Positions 1 through 9,789 of a DNA stretch of 64,000 nt are shown in pieces. Each line of letters begins with the position of its first letter. Position 1 is the stretch's first letter. The DNA lies in assembly GCF_007860015.1 (NCBI RefSeq), contig NZ_SJPS01000004.1, forward strand, positions 62,001 through 126,000. Direction: 5' to 3'. The stretch comes from Bythopirellula polymerisocia. GTDB taxonomy: Bacteria; Planctomycetota; Planctomycetia; Pirellulales; Lacipirellulaceae. The notes beneath the pieces are model-generated. The model was not told the origin of the DNA. It did not search any database and saw only the letters and a list, made by a program, of their open reading frames with translations. The translations under genes were made by a program, and so were the position numbers.

Positions 1-85
1 AGTGGGAGTCATGTCGTGTCGATTGCATAGCGCAGTGCAAAATTTCATACTGTTTTCTCAAGAAGGAATAGTCATGATGAAAAAG

Positions 86-170
86 TAGCCGAGGCGGGAG
101 TCGAACCCGCACGGGGGTTACCCCCCACTGGATTTTAAGTCCAGAGCGTCTGCCATTCCGCCACTCGGCC
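86..170 (-). tRNA. tRNA-Leu (anticodon TAA)
   Basis: On the minus strand the sequence folds as a class II tRNA: a 7-bp acceptor stem (GGCCGAG with CTCGGCT, ending in a G-U pair), T8/G9, a D arm, the anticodon arm CTGGACTTAAAATCCAG with loop CTTAAAA and anticodon TAA, a long G/C variable arm, and the TPsiC arm GCGGGTTCGACTCCCGC. The variable arm fits leucine. CCA is not encoded. A short T run follows the 3' end and may act as terminator. Confidence 0.95.
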
Positions 171-331
171 ATATTATATTCGGAAATCGGAATGCAGAAT
201 GCGGAATCAATCCGGTGCCACATTCTGCCCCTAGCTTCAGGTGCGTCTTCAGATTACTGTTTTGGGTGCAGTTCGCCAACCAAGGTAGGTGGGCTGTTTC
301 TTGATTTCCTGGCTCGACGCGGTACTGATCA

Positions 332-817
332 ATGGAATTTTCCGGCTGGAATGGGTTTCTCGGGACGCGAGCATCACTGATGCTTGATCTTGTTTGTTTA
401 GGGATGGTGCTGGTGCTGGCGATCCTGGGCTGGAGCATTCGACTCGTGCGGAAACATGGGAATTACTCACTTCATAAGAAGGTGCAACTCACCCTGGCGG
501 GATTGCTGCTAGTCGTATTAACCCTGTTTGAGGTGGATATTCGGCTCCACGGTTGGGAGGAGCGGGCAGCGGGTGAATTGGGAGGCACGCCGTCGAGCAG
601 TGTCTTCTACGTTTTGTGGGTTCACCTCTTCTTTGCAATGACCACGTTGGTGCTGTGGATCGTGGTCATCGTGCGGGCTCTCAAAAATTTCCCCCAGCCC
701 CCCCTGCCCTGCGAACACAGCCGCTCACATCGGCGCTGGGCATGGTTGGCGGCGATCGACATGCTGCTCACGACTTGCACCGGCTGGGTGTTCTATATGA
801 TGGCGTTTGTGTTGTGA
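332..817 (+). CDS. DUF420 family membrane protein
   Basis: 161-residue integral membrane protein with about four hydrophobic segments (roughly residues 17-37, 51-71, 89-113 and 137-160) and little else. The opening GFLGTRASLMLD, the central HKKVQL and the conserved histidines (H46, H71, H95) fit the DUF420 (YozB-like) family, whose function is not established; relatives often sit near cytochrome oxidase or SCO-type genes. No such genes are adjacent here, where it is flanked by tRNA-Leu and the convergent leuA. The ATG at 332 gives a complete family-length protein. Family assignment is by pattern and moderately sure. Confidence 0.75.
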   Translation: MEFSGWNGFLGTRASLMLDLVCLGMVLVLAILGWSIRLVRKHGNYSLHKKVQLTLAGLLLVVLTLFEVDIRLHGWEERAAGELGGTPSSSVFYVLWVHLFFAMTTLVLWIVVIVRALKNFPQPPLPCEHSRSHRRWAWLAAIDMLLTTCTGWVFYMMAFVL

Positions 818-818
818 A

Positions 819-883
819 GTTGCGAGATACGAGTTTCGAGTTGCGAGCCCGATAATTGCCCAAAACAACTCGTGACTCGCAAC
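819..883. repeat. Inverted repeat between convergent genes
   Basis: An 18-nt arm at 819-836 (GTTGCGAGATACGAGTTT) is matched by the reverse complement of 867-883 (AACTCGTGACTCGCAAC) at about 14 of 17 positions. It fills the gap between the convergent DUF420 and leuA genes. There is no U-tract, so a simple intrinsic terminator is not supported; a degraded interspersed repeat is the better guess. Confidence 0.45.
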
Positions 884-888
884 ACTCC

Positions 889-2445
889 TCACACTGCTCC
901 TCGAGTTTCATTGGTGACTTCAGCGGCGCCGGCTTCGATGCGATTGATGGAGTTGAGGAAGGCGCGCGCCGCCGCTTCGACGGTATCGGTGGAGGCACCC
1001 CGGCCGCGATAGACTCGGCCGCCGTATTCCACTTCGACCACGGACTCCCCTTGGGCGTCTTTACCGCGGCTGGCGCTCTGAACTCGGAAATCTTTCACCA
1101 CGACCGACTTGCCGGTGATCTCTTCGATGCCGAGAAACAAAGCATCGAGTGGGCCATCTCCCTCGTTGTTGGTGGCCTCGGATTCCTGGCCGGCGCGAGA
1201 CAACACGATCCTGGCCTGACGGACCGCTCCGCTGGTTGCCTGGACCTCATAGGAAACGAGTTGCCATTGGTCACCAATTTCTGTGTTACGTTGTTCGATC
1301 AGGGCTGCGATGTCGCCATCGTAGATCTCTTTTTTCTTGTCGGCGAGTTTCTTAAAATCGACAAAAACGGCGTCTAACTGCTCGTCGCTCAGGTGGTATC
1401 CGAGCGCCCGACTCCGGTCGGCCAAGGCAGCGCGACCGCTGTGCTTGCCGAGTACGAGGTCGGTCTTGGTGAAGCCAACGTCTTCGGGCCGCATGATTTC
1501 GTAGGTTGTGGGTTCCTTGAGCATGCCGTCTTGATGGATCCCCGCCTCATGGGCGAATGCGTTGCGGCCGACGATGGCCTTATTGCGTTGGACGACCATC
1601 CCGGTGATGTTCGAAACCAGGCGGCTGGTGGGGACCAAACGCTGGGTGTTGATAGTCGTTTCGGCCTGGTAATAGTCGCTACGGGTTTTCAGGGCCATGA
1701 CGGCTTCTTCGAGCGAACAGTTGCCGGCTCGTTCGCCAAGGCCGTTGATCGTGCATTCGATCTGCCCCGCACCGTTTTCGACGGCGGCGAGGCTGTTCGC
1801 GACAGCAAGTCCCAGGTCATTGTGACAATGAACGCTGATAACCGCTTGATCAATGTTCGGTACGCGATTGACGAGCATATGAATCACCTGCGCAAAATGG
1901 GTCGGCGTGGCGTAGCCGACCGTGTCAGGGATATTGACGGTTGTGGCACCGGCAGCAATGGCTGCCTCGACCACCTCACACAAGAAGTCGTGCTCGGTTC
2001 GGGCGGCATCTTCGGGAGAGAACTCGATGTTGTCGCAATAGCTCTTGGCTCGTTTTACCCCCTCGACTGCCCTGCGGATGATCTCGGCTTTGTCCATGCG
2101 GAGCTTGAATTCGCGGTGGATCGCGCTGGTGGCGAGAAAGACGTGGATGCGTGTATCCTTGCCATACTTGAGGGCTTCCCAGGCACGGTCGATGTCTTGC
2201 TCGCGGCAACGTGCCAAGCCGCAGATCGTCGCCCCTGAGACCGTGTTGGCAATCTGGCGGACGGCTTCAAAATCGCCTACGGAAGTGATGGGGAAACCTG
2301 CCTCGATGACGTCTACACCGAGATCGACGAGCGCCTGGGCAACCTCCAGTTTTTCCTTGAGGTTCATGCTGCAACCGGGCGATTGCTCACCGTCGCGCAA
2401 GGTCGTGTCGAAGATCGTGATTTTGCGTGGTTTGGAGGGTGACAT
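889..2445 (-). CDS. leuA: 2-isopropylmalate synthase
   Basis: Condenses acetyl-CoA with 2-ketoisovalerate, the first committed step of leucine synthesis, in the cytoplasm. The catalytic TIM barrel is clear: FDTTLRDGEQ near residue 12 (metal/substrate site), the metal-binding SVHCHNDLG motif and the NGLGERAGN motif, followed by the C-terminal LeuA dimer (leucine-feedback) domain from about residue 380. An in-frame TTG at 2487 would add 14 residues, but it sits against the U-tract of the upstream terminator hairpin; the ATG at 2445 (518 residues) is the better start, about 44 nt after that hairpin. Regulation is probably by the leader-peptide attenuator directly upstream. Confidence 0.95.
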   Translation of the reverse strand: MSPSKPRKITIFDTTLRDGEQSPGCSMNLKEKLEVAQALVDLGVDVIEAGFPITSVGDFEAVRQIANTVSGATICGLARCREQDIDRAWEALKYGKDTRIHVFLATSAIHREFKLRMDKAEIIRRAVEGVKRAKSYCDNIEFSPEDAARTEHDFLCEVVEAAIAAGATTVNIPDTVGYATPTHFAQVIHMLVNRVPNIDQAVISVHCHNDLGLAVANSLAAVENGAGQIECTINGLGERAGNCSLEEAVMALKTRSDYYQAETTINTQRLVPTSRLVSNITGMVVQRNKAIVGRNAFAHEAGIHQDGMLKEPTTYEIMRPEDVGFTKTDLVLGKHSGRAALADRSRALGYHLSDEQLDAVFVDFKKLADKKKEIYDGDIAALIEQRNTEIGDQWQLVSYEVQATSGAVRQARIVLSRAGQESEATNNEGDGPLDALFLGIEEITGKSVVVKDFRVQSASRGKDAQGESVVEVEYGGRVYRGRGASTDTVEAAARAFLNSINRIEAGAAEVTNETRGAV

Positions 2446-2488
2446 AGTAATTTGTGGATTGGTGGTATGTGGTTGGGGAGAAGGCAAT

Positions 2489-2523
2489 AAAAAAACCCTG
2501 GGGCCGAGGGGCCTCAGGGTTTG
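2489..2523 (-). terminator. leuA attenuator terminator hairpin
   Basis: Read on the minus strand, AAACCCTG (2522-2515) pairs with CAGGGTTT (2500-2493), the stem continues after one mismatch with GGCC/GGCC around a CCTC loop, and seven Ts follow (2495-2489). It ends about 44 nt before the leuA ATG, so a transcript stopped here would not include leuA. Its 5' arm can instead pair with GGGCTTAGGGTT (2565-2554) at the end of the leader ORF, giving about 12 bp with one bulge, which is the antiterminator arrangement. Confidence 0.85.
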
Positions 2524-2557
2524 ATAACTTTTTTCGGTAAAAGTGTCTTTACGAACC

Positions 2558-2617
2558 CTAAGCCCTTCGCTTGGTTAGCGGTAGTAGTAGCAGGGTTAGT
2601 AAGGACAAAATAGCCAT
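2558..2617 (-). CDS. leuL: leu operon leader peptide
   Basis: A 19-residue ORF upstream of leuA reading MAILSLLTLLLLPLTKRRA, with 8 leucines of 19, including four consecutive Leu codons (CTG CTA CTA CTA) and five CTA codons in all. It is followed by the antiterminator and terminator arms of the attenuator. AACCCT inside the leader codons (region 1) can pair with AGGGTT at its stop codon (region 2), and region 2 can pair with region 3 of the terminator, so the classic 1:2, 2:3 and 3:4 alternatives are all present. Ribosome stalling on Leu codons would cover region 1 and free region 2. There is no strong Shine-Dalgarno. The gene is inferred from sequence; leu leader peptides are known mainly from proteobacteria and actinobacteria. 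Confidence 0.82.
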   Translation of the reverse strand: MAILSLLTLLLLPLTKRRA

Positions 2618-2693
2618 GATCGCTTGCAGTTGTAGACTTATTCGATGGAATTCGCTTGGTCGCGAGCTGAACAATGTAGTATTCTTCTCGGTA

Positions 2694-2722
2694 ACTCTAA
2701 CCGACAAACTGTGGCAAGTCAA
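2694..2722 (-). promoter_or_regulatory. Predicted sigma-70 promoter of leuL-leuA
   Basis: Minus-strand TTGACT (2722-2717), 17-bp spacer, TAGAGT (2699-2694). The predicted start near 2687 leaves about 70 nt before the leader ORF. Both boxes are close to consensus and the position suits the attenuator. Confidence 0.55.
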
Positions 2723-2792
2723 GGTTCGTTAGGAAGAGCGAAATTCTCAGAATTCATGCTCCCCAGAGAAAATGACAAGCAGGTGAAATACC

Positions 2793-3032
2793 ATGCAAGA
2801 CAAAGGAAAGTATCTCGACCTAAGCACGGAGCGTGCGAACAACGTTGTGAGCTCCTCAGCTTCAGTGAAGCCATTTCTGGGCGTAAACTTCGCCTGCTGC
2901 GGGGTTTACTCCCGGGTGTATCCTAATGCGGATCGAACTGCTTATGCGGGGCATTGCCCTCGCTGTGCGAGGCGGGTGCGATTTGAGATCGGTCCTGGGG
3001 GGAGCGATTCTCGGTTTTTCACCGCTCAGTAA
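2793..3032 (+). CDS. Small conserved zinc-ribbon-like protein
   Basis: 79-residue protein with two cysteine pairs: an adjacent CC (FACCGVYSR, near residue 35) and CPRC (GHCPRCARR, near residue 55), followed by a basic stretch and the C-terminal GGSDSRFF. The spacing suggests a zinc ribbon. I recall similar short proteins from planctomycete genomes but cannot name a function. AGGTGA seven bases before the ATG is a reasonable ribosome site. It is divergent from leuL-leuA and convergent with aroH. Coding status is supported by the Cys pattern and the SD. Confidence 0.65.
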   Translation: MQDKGKYLDLSTERANNVVSSSASVKPFLGVNFACCGVYSRVYPNADRTAYAGHCPRCARRVRFEIGPGGSDSRFFTAQ

Positions 3033-3044
3033 ATTCGCTTGTCT

Positions 3045-3070
3045 TCTTTCCCACGCAGGCGGGAATCTAT
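3045..3070. repeat. Short palindromic intergenic repeat (PRRRES-type)
   Basis: TTCCCACGCAGGCGGGAATC at 3048-3067 has TTCCC/GGGAA arms. In one frame it reads FPRRRES, the signature of a widespread bacterial intergenic repeat that often causes spurious ORFs. It lies between the zinc-ribbon gene and aroH. Confidence 0.4.
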
Positions 3071-3122
3071 GTACTTGCAAGGATTGTTGCCGAATCTCCA
3101 CGTGCTGAAGCAAGCTCGCCTT

Positions 3123-3545
3123 CTATTGCCTTTTCATTTGCTCCTGGATCCAACACTCCAATTCCTCCAGATCGACCGGCGGGAGCGAGCCGATATCGGG
3201 CCGCAAGCGTTTGGCTTCGCGAACGTAAACGTGGTGGATGTCTTTTTGGGGCTTGTCGGTATTCCAATGCAGGAGGACGCGGATGCACATCGGAAGACTT
3301 CCGGGTACGGAGATCTCGTGGCCGCAGAGTAAGGGGACGTCCAGGAGTCCTAGCTGCCGAGCCGCCAAGGCTGGAAACTCGGCATTGATATCCGGAGTGG
3401 TCGAGAAGACAGCGCTGGCAATGTCACAGGATTCGATCTCGTTTTGCCGCAACATGAGCGCGAGCAATTGGCGTGTCGCCACGAGGATTTCCTCGCGGTC
3501 GTTCTGGTCGAGAGTGGTCGCTCCACGGACACCGCGACAGGGCAT
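3123..3545 (-). CDS. aroH: Chorismate mutase, AroH class
   Basis: 140 residues, near the 120-130 usual for monofunctional AroH-class chorismate mutase, which converts chorismate to prephenate for Phe and Tyr synthesis. The N-terminal RGVRGATT (residues 4-11) carries the active-site Arg7 of the Bacillus enzyme. IRVLLHWNT and [14 protein letters not shown] correspond to its MRVLIH...HVYLNGARALRPD region with the second catalytic arginine. The ATG at 3545 gives the RGVRGATT start expected for the family. It is transcribed alone, away from the 16S gene. Confidence 0.92.
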   Translation of the reverse strand: MPCRGVRGATTLDQNDREEILVATRQLLALMLRQNEIESCDIASAVFSTTPDINAEFPALAARQLGLLDVPLLCGHEISVPGSLPMCIRVLLHWNTDKPQKDIHHVYVREAKRLRPDIGSLPPVDLEELECWIQEQMKRQ

Positions 3546-3769
3546 AGCAGAATCTCGTAAAAAAGTACTGGAAAATGAGTGGTGAAAGATCGGAACAGCA
3601 GCTTATCTCTTGTTTTGGCGGAGAGTAAGCCAGGCAGTGTTTCAGAGCATTATAGATCGGAATATTCCAGCTTTGCGAGTGTTCTTCGGCATTGCGCAAA
3701 GATTGCCGACCTTGCCTGATTTAGCTGGGAGAAACTGGAAAAAATGTTTGGCAGAATATTTCAGACCCG

Positions 3770-3797
3770 TTGACAGCTGGAGGCCCAATGGTAGAAT
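3770..3797 (+). promoter_or_regulatory. Predicted 16S rRNA promoter
   Basis: A perfect -35 TTGACA (3770-3775), 16-bp spacer and -10 TAGAAT (3792-3797), with an A/T-rich stretch just upstream (about 3735-3765) that could be an UP element. Predicted start near 3804, giving a leader of about 280 nt. The rest of the 3546-3769 gap shows no other recognisable feature. Confidence 0.65.
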
Positions 3798-3814
3798 TTC
3801 GGGTCTCGACTGAA

Positions 3815-3894
3815 CCTGTTGTTCGCAACAGGGTCTTGAGAGAAACGCTCCGGCACGGAAAATAAGTGCTGGAGTTTGTATTGCTCTTTGACAA
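3815..3894 (+). promoter_or_regulatory. rrn leader boxB/boxA-like antitermination region
   Basis: A perfect 7-bp hairpin with a TTCG loop (CCTGTTG/CAACAGG, 3815-3832) and a second hairpin (CTCCGGCAC/GTGCTGGAG, about 3847-3874) precede TGCTCTTTGACAA at 3882-3894, which matches the E. coli rrn boxA TGCTCTTTAACAA at 12 of 13 positions. This is the layout that loads the Nus antitermination complex on rRNA transcripts. Confidence 0.65.
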
Positions 3895-4083
3895 TTCGGT
3901 AAGTGACTTCTAACAATTTCTTGAGATTGTGAGTTCCTCTTTGTAGGGTCTCATAATTCTTGAGTGAAATGCCAGCACAAGACTGTATTTTTCGTGTCGG
4001 GCGCGCTTAATTCACGCGTTCGGCATTAAATCAAATTTCTCAATTTGGCTCTTTAGCTGAGTTTACTCAGTTTAAGTATACAT

Positions 4084-5633
<1,550 letters not shown>

Positions 5634-5814
5634 TTCTTAGAACTTCAAAGATCTTGTTTGCTCTTGTAGTAAACATCCTTTGATGAAATCTTCAATATCG
5701 GTGACGATGTTGAAAAACATGGGGACGGTTCTTGTGATGGCATAGAAGTCAGATAAGCGACCCGGATGCGTAAGCTTCCGGTAAGTTTGACAGCGAACCG
5801 AATTGATATTGAGA

Positions 5815-5855
5815 AACCCGGCCCAGAGTTAGCCGCTCTGGGTCGGGTTTTTTTT
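5815..5855 (+). terminator. Intrinsic terminator after 16S rRNA
   Basis: A 14-bp stem (AACCCGGCCCAGAG with CTCTGGGTCGGGTT, one G-U pair) around a 7-nt loop, followed by a long T-run. It lies about 190 nt after the 16S 3' end, making this a 16S-only transcription unit. The rest of 5856-5992 contains nothing recognised. Confidence 0.88.
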
Positions 5856-5992
5856 ATGCGCCTAGCTTCTCGTGAGTTAGTGCCTGGTTGCACCGTAATC
5901 GCCTTAGTTCGAAGCGGTTGAGTACCAGGGTCCCCTGGTCCAGTGATTATGGAGAAGTGGTGTAATGCATGTAACTGGATTCGCTGAATAAC

Positions 5993-6640
5993 ATGCCAAT
6001 CAAAAATATTTTGTTCGATCTCGATGGCACGATTGGCAATACACTGCCGCTGTGCATTGCTGCATTTCGAGCGGCGATCGAGCCTTTCGCCGAGCGAAGC
6101 TTGAGCGACGAGGAGATCATCGCAACGTTTGGTCCTTCGGAAGAGGGGACGATTGCTGCTCTCCTACCCGATCATCAGGCGGAGGGACTTCGACGCTACC
6201 TGGCAAGTTACGAGGCATTGCACCCCGAATGGCCAGCACCGTTTAAGGGAATGCTGGAGGTCCTCGATTTTCTCAAAGCTAATCGTGCATTCGTAGGCCT
6301 CGTCACAGGCAAAGGTGAAGTAAGCGCCAACATGACTCTGCGTAGATATGGTTTGAGTAATTTTTTCGATGTGGTAAAGACGGGTGCAGCGACGGGACCT
6401 GTCAAAGACGTTCGCATCACCGAAGTCCTGAGGGAATATTCCCTCCAGAAAGACGAGACGCTGTACGTGGGGGATGTCCCTAGTGACATTACCGCCTCCA
6501 GAGATTGTGGGATCAGAATCGCTGCCGCGGCGTGGGCTCCGACTTCAGATGAAGAAAAGCTGCGAGCCTTGAGCCCGGACTTTCTGTTCACGTCCGTGCC
6601 GCAATTTTTGGAGTTTCTAAAGGATGAGTTCGGGATGTAA
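5993..6640 (+). CDS. HAD-family hydrolase, phosphoglycolate phosphatase-like
   Basis: 215-residue haloacid dehalogenase superfamily phosphatase. Motif I is FDLDGT with nucleophile D9 and general acid D11. An alpha-helical cap of about 60 residues follows. Motif II is the threonine in LVTGKGE (near residue 104), a lysine in PVKD gives motif III, and motif IV is GDVPSD (near 160). This layout fits the Gph/PpaX subgroup, which hydrolyses small phosphate esters such as 2-phosphoglycolate. The substrate cannot be told from sequence. It stands alone between the 16S terminator and a convergent gene. Confidence 0.88.
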   Translation: MPIKNILFDLDGTIGNTLPLCIAAFRAAIEPFAERSLSDEEIIATFGPSEEGTIAALLPDHQAEGLRRYLASYEALHPEWPAPFKGMLEVLDFLKANRAFVGLVTGKGEVSANMTLRRYGLSNFFDVVKTGAATGPVKDVRITEVLREYSLQKDETLYVGDVPSDITASRDCGIRIAAAAWAPTSDEEKLRALSPDFLFTSVPQFLEFLKDEFGM

Positions 6641-6846
6641 TGAGAAGGTGACTACTTCGCGAAAGCCTGGGGGAATGCGAACCCGAGACGCACCCACAAA
6701 ATTCCGGCAATCACTATTCTGAATTCGATTGTAGGACTCTGCACTTTGTCATGGAGAAAATAGACTTCGAGCTGTTGACAGGTCAAAGACAGATCTTCCC
6801 TTAATACTACGCCATTATCACATGCAAGATAGTGAACACTATGTTT

Positions 6847-7806
6847 CTATATGATAAGAACCTCGGCTGTGATTTGTTGCACAGCAGGTGCCACTTTCTC
6901 CGCAAGAACTTCTCCCGTGAAGCCTGGAGCATTGTATTCGCTTGTCGGGTCTGAAATGACGGGTTGGATCATGAGCGGCGGCGCTTCGGGTGCGACTGGC
7001 TCCGCAAGTAATTCTCCCGTAAAGCCCGGAGCGTTGTATACACTCGCCGGGCCTGTAATCACAGGTTGTATCATGAGCGGCGGTGCTGCGGGTGCCAATG
7101 GAGCTACCAATGATTCTCCCTCAAAGCTAGGAGAGTTATATTCGCTCGCTGGGTCTGTGATTACGGGCTGGATCATGGGAGGCGCCACAGGCACAACAAC
7201 ATCTTTTGGTGCTGGCAAAGGTGCCGACACTTCGCTCCGAATGCTCCCGGTTTGGGTACGAACAGCAATCGAACCTGCCCCAACATCCGGTAAATTCGCT
7301 TCGGTGACCGGGAGTGGAACTAAGTCGACCCAATTATGCGTACTCGCCGGATCCATGATCACGGGCTGAGTTAAGAGCGGTGGCAATTCATTCAAACTGC
7401 TGCCAAATTCACTCGATATCGAGTCGAACGCCGCATCTAGCACAGCAATCTCATAAGGAACATGCGACTCCGGAACCGAAACGGTTGGAGCATATTCCAA
7501 CGATTTGTCTTCCGCAAGAATCTTTTCGATAAAAATGGGTTCGTTTAGTTGTCCAGCAAGCGGAGGTGCAACCGCTTCAGTGCGATAGTACTGAAGCAAT
7601 ACACGATTATGCGTGGCAGAACTCTGGATCTCATCTGACTGGTTTAATTCCGCTTCAAAGAGGGAACCAAACAGCGGCAACATGACTCCGGGCGCATTTC
7701 GGCTCTCCAAACGTTCGGGAGCAACGATTCGTCGAGGGGAGCGCGGATAACATGGGAGATATACCCCGTGCGATAAGTCAGCCAGCCATTTCCACTTGCG
7801 ATTCAT
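6847..7806 (-). CDS. Repetitive exported protein with LEPR-like N-terminus
   Basis: 319 residues. The basic N-terminus followed by PERLESRNAPGV (about residues 30-41) resembles the planctomycete LEPR/LEDR export motif of large surface proteins. The C-terminal half carries three tandem repeats of about 36 residues, each PPxMIQPVIxxPxSxYNxPxFxGExL followed by AP-rich linker, plus a diverged earlier copy (PLLTQPVIMDPAS near residue 145). No enzymatic domain is visible. Proline and alanine richness suggest an extended surface or envelope protein. Function unknown. Confidence 0.6.
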   Translation of the reverse strand: MNRKWKWLADLSHGVYLPCYPRSPRRIVAPERLESRNAPGVMLPLFGSLFEAELNQSDEIQSSATHNRVLLQYYRTEAVAPPLAGQLNEPIFIEKILAEDKSLEYAPTVSVPESHVPYEIAVLDAAFDSISSEFGSSLNELPPLLTQPVIMDPASTHNWVDLVPLPVTEANLPDVGAGSIAVRTQTGSIRSEVSAPLPAPKDVVVPVAPPMIQPVITDPASEYNSPSFEGESLVAPLAPAAPPLMIQPVITGPASVYNAPGFTGELLAEPVAPEAPPLMIQPVISDPTSEYNAPGFTGEVLAEKVAPAVQQITAEVLII

Positions 7807-8249
7807 AAGTCTCTTTGCTCACTTAGGCATGCCTTATACGCACCGCTTTTTTGACAAAATCCGGCTTGATTTACTCAGGTTTCACTGCCGCAGGTTTGGC
7901 AAGCAAATCTCTTGCTCCACGAGCCAATTCGATCCATCAGTGGCCAACTTGCTCTGTTTGCCCCAATTGTCACTATCGGCCAACTCACACCGGGCGGTAA
8001 ACTCAGGTACTATTTAGACCGTTTGGATGGATCGTGCCTCTTTTCTGGACAGTATTCAGTAGGGATTCTATAATCCGCAAAGATACTTTCGACCAATTTG
8101 GGCGATTTGGCGGGTACCTCAGACTGCACCTTCTGTCGTCCCAACTCGTTTTATGAATCTTTTCTAAATGCTGCTCTATGCCCGGCGCTCACGAATACTA
8201 GTTGATCGCCGACAAGTATCCTTTTGATTACCCCCGCCAGCCCTAGGCG
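7807..8249. other. Intergenic, no gene recognised
   Basis: About 440 bases upstream of the LEPR-like gene (minus) and of the cytochrome pseudogene (plus). I see no coding pattern, RNA gene or clear promoter. Part may be decayed N-terminal sequence of the cytochrome gene, but I cannot recognise CxxCH motifs in it. Confidence 0.4.
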
Positions 8250-9344
8250 ACCCGCTGTGGAAGTGGTCTCCGGCGTGTTTCCGGAATGGCGAGAATCTCT
8301 ACCTTGCCTAAGGGGTAAGTTGCCAGACTTGTCTTGGTCCCGCTGAATTGTGGGAAGCGGAACACATCAAGCCTGATTGGCACGAGAAATCACCCGACGA
8401 AAAGCTTCCGTTCGGACTCAATTCCTTGGAAGATCCTGCCCTTCGTGCTGCGACCTGTCTCTCGTGTCATGTGCGCCATAGCGACTGCGGAAGACTCATC
8501 ACTCATGAGATGTACGCCGCCGGACACCCTCCTCTCTCGGGTTTCGAGATGGAAGCATTCGCCGACAAGATGCCGAGGCATTGGCGGTATTCCCACGAAA
8601 AACCAGGAAGCCAACCTTTCAACTTTGAACGCCCCCGGGCAGTTTTTCTGGGCAGCTTCGTCGCGTTCAGGACTGCCGTCGATCTGGCCAGCGATGCCGG
8701 GAAAATTGGCCTGAACTCGCGCGTCTGGAGTGCTATTCTTGCCATCACTAATGGCAGACTCCCAGTTGGCGGCTGGAGGACAACAATCGAAGTGTTGCCG
8801 GTCGCCCTCGGCTTGAGCTTGGCTGCCTCCCGTTGGTGCGAATCGCCGCGGTGTTGGCGGGGAGACCGTCGGTGCAGAGCAGCTTGACACACTGCTCACC
8901 CAATCTCAGCAGCCTTTTTAACAAAACTTGTTCGGAGACATCACCGAATTGGTGGCTCTCCGCGCTGCAGTCGACAGGTGGTCTGAACCAGTCGAGCAGC
9001 AACTGTTCGAGATGCCACTCGACGAAGTTCAGGTGGGTGAAATCCTCGATTTTCTGCTGGGCATAGCTGCCGAGGGATGCCACGACTACGACACCGCCCG
9101 GCAACTCTCGGGGGCGATCACGGTCGTTGCCGGGGAGCTGTCGCGTTCTGGGGCCCAGGTTCCAGGGCTCAGCAACCTGCAGAAACAACTGGCGAATCTC
9201 AACGTGCGGGGATTTGCCTTGGTCTCCACCGATGACAAACACGTAGAAGCCAAGTTTCACCAGCAACTTTCCAATCGTGCCCGCTTCAAACCCCGTGTCT
9301 TTTCTGCCCTGATGGCATCGCTGCGAGAGAGCACTGGCAAGTAA
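8250..9344 (+). pseudogene. Decayed multihaem cytochrome c family protein
   Basis: Pieces of one protein are spread over shifted frames. Around 8318-8700 one frame reads GVSCQTCLGPAELW, where the haem CxxCH has lost its histidine to leucine, then CLSCHVR (intact CxxCH), THEMYAAGHPPL and MPRHW, all hallmarks of planctomycete cytochrome c554-like proteins. A TAA interrupts that frame at about 8310. Near 8728 the homology jumps frame to ECYSCHH followed at once by TAA, then PSWRLED. From about 8928 to 9344 a third stretch (ELVALRAAVDRW ... HDYDTARQLSGA) matches the helical C-terminal region of such proteins. At least two nonsense changes, a frameshift and a lost haem ligand argue for a pseudogene. 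Confidence 0.7.
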
Positions 9345-9776
9345 AACTTGCACTGATGGAACTCTATTCCATTGCTCTCACACGAATGGTGAAGCTTCAC
9401 CGATTCAGGGAAAACCCTATTTTCCCCTGGAAAAATGGACGCATTCGCTCAAGGCCAGCACATTCCCTCCCTGAATTGGTGACCGCGGGTGAAGAGGTGT
9501 GTTTCGCACTACAAGACTCTAAGTGGTTTACCCACGCAATGTTGCGTCGCTTATTACTGGCGATTCCCATCTTGGCACACAAGTAGCAATAGAAACATTG
9601 CCGCTCAGTGCATGCGCAGAGCGGGGGGTGCCATCAAGGATGGCCTCCAGCGCTGTCGGCTCGTCGCTGATGGTGTTTAGGAAAATTGTGATTCCTTCAC
9701 CCTTTGGTTGTCGGAATGGCATCTCGCTGAGCAAGCGAGGAAAAATAACGCAAGGTGCGTTTCCACTGGATTTAAT
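9345..9776. other. Intergenic, no gene recognised
   Basis: About 430 bases between the cytochrome remnant and a small basic protein gene. Short ORFs exist in several frames, none with convincing composition, SD or family likeness. Confidence 0.4.
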
Positions 9777-9789
9777 AGGAGAAATGCAA

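Noticed and set aside
1393..2238. 281-codon plus-strand ORF opposite leuA
   Set aside because: It is the antisense shadow of the conserved LeuA catalytic domain; composition and lack of family likeness do not support a gene.
8390..8899. 169-codon minus-strand ORF
   Set aside because: Antisense to the cytochrome remnant, whose haem motifs read on the plus strand.
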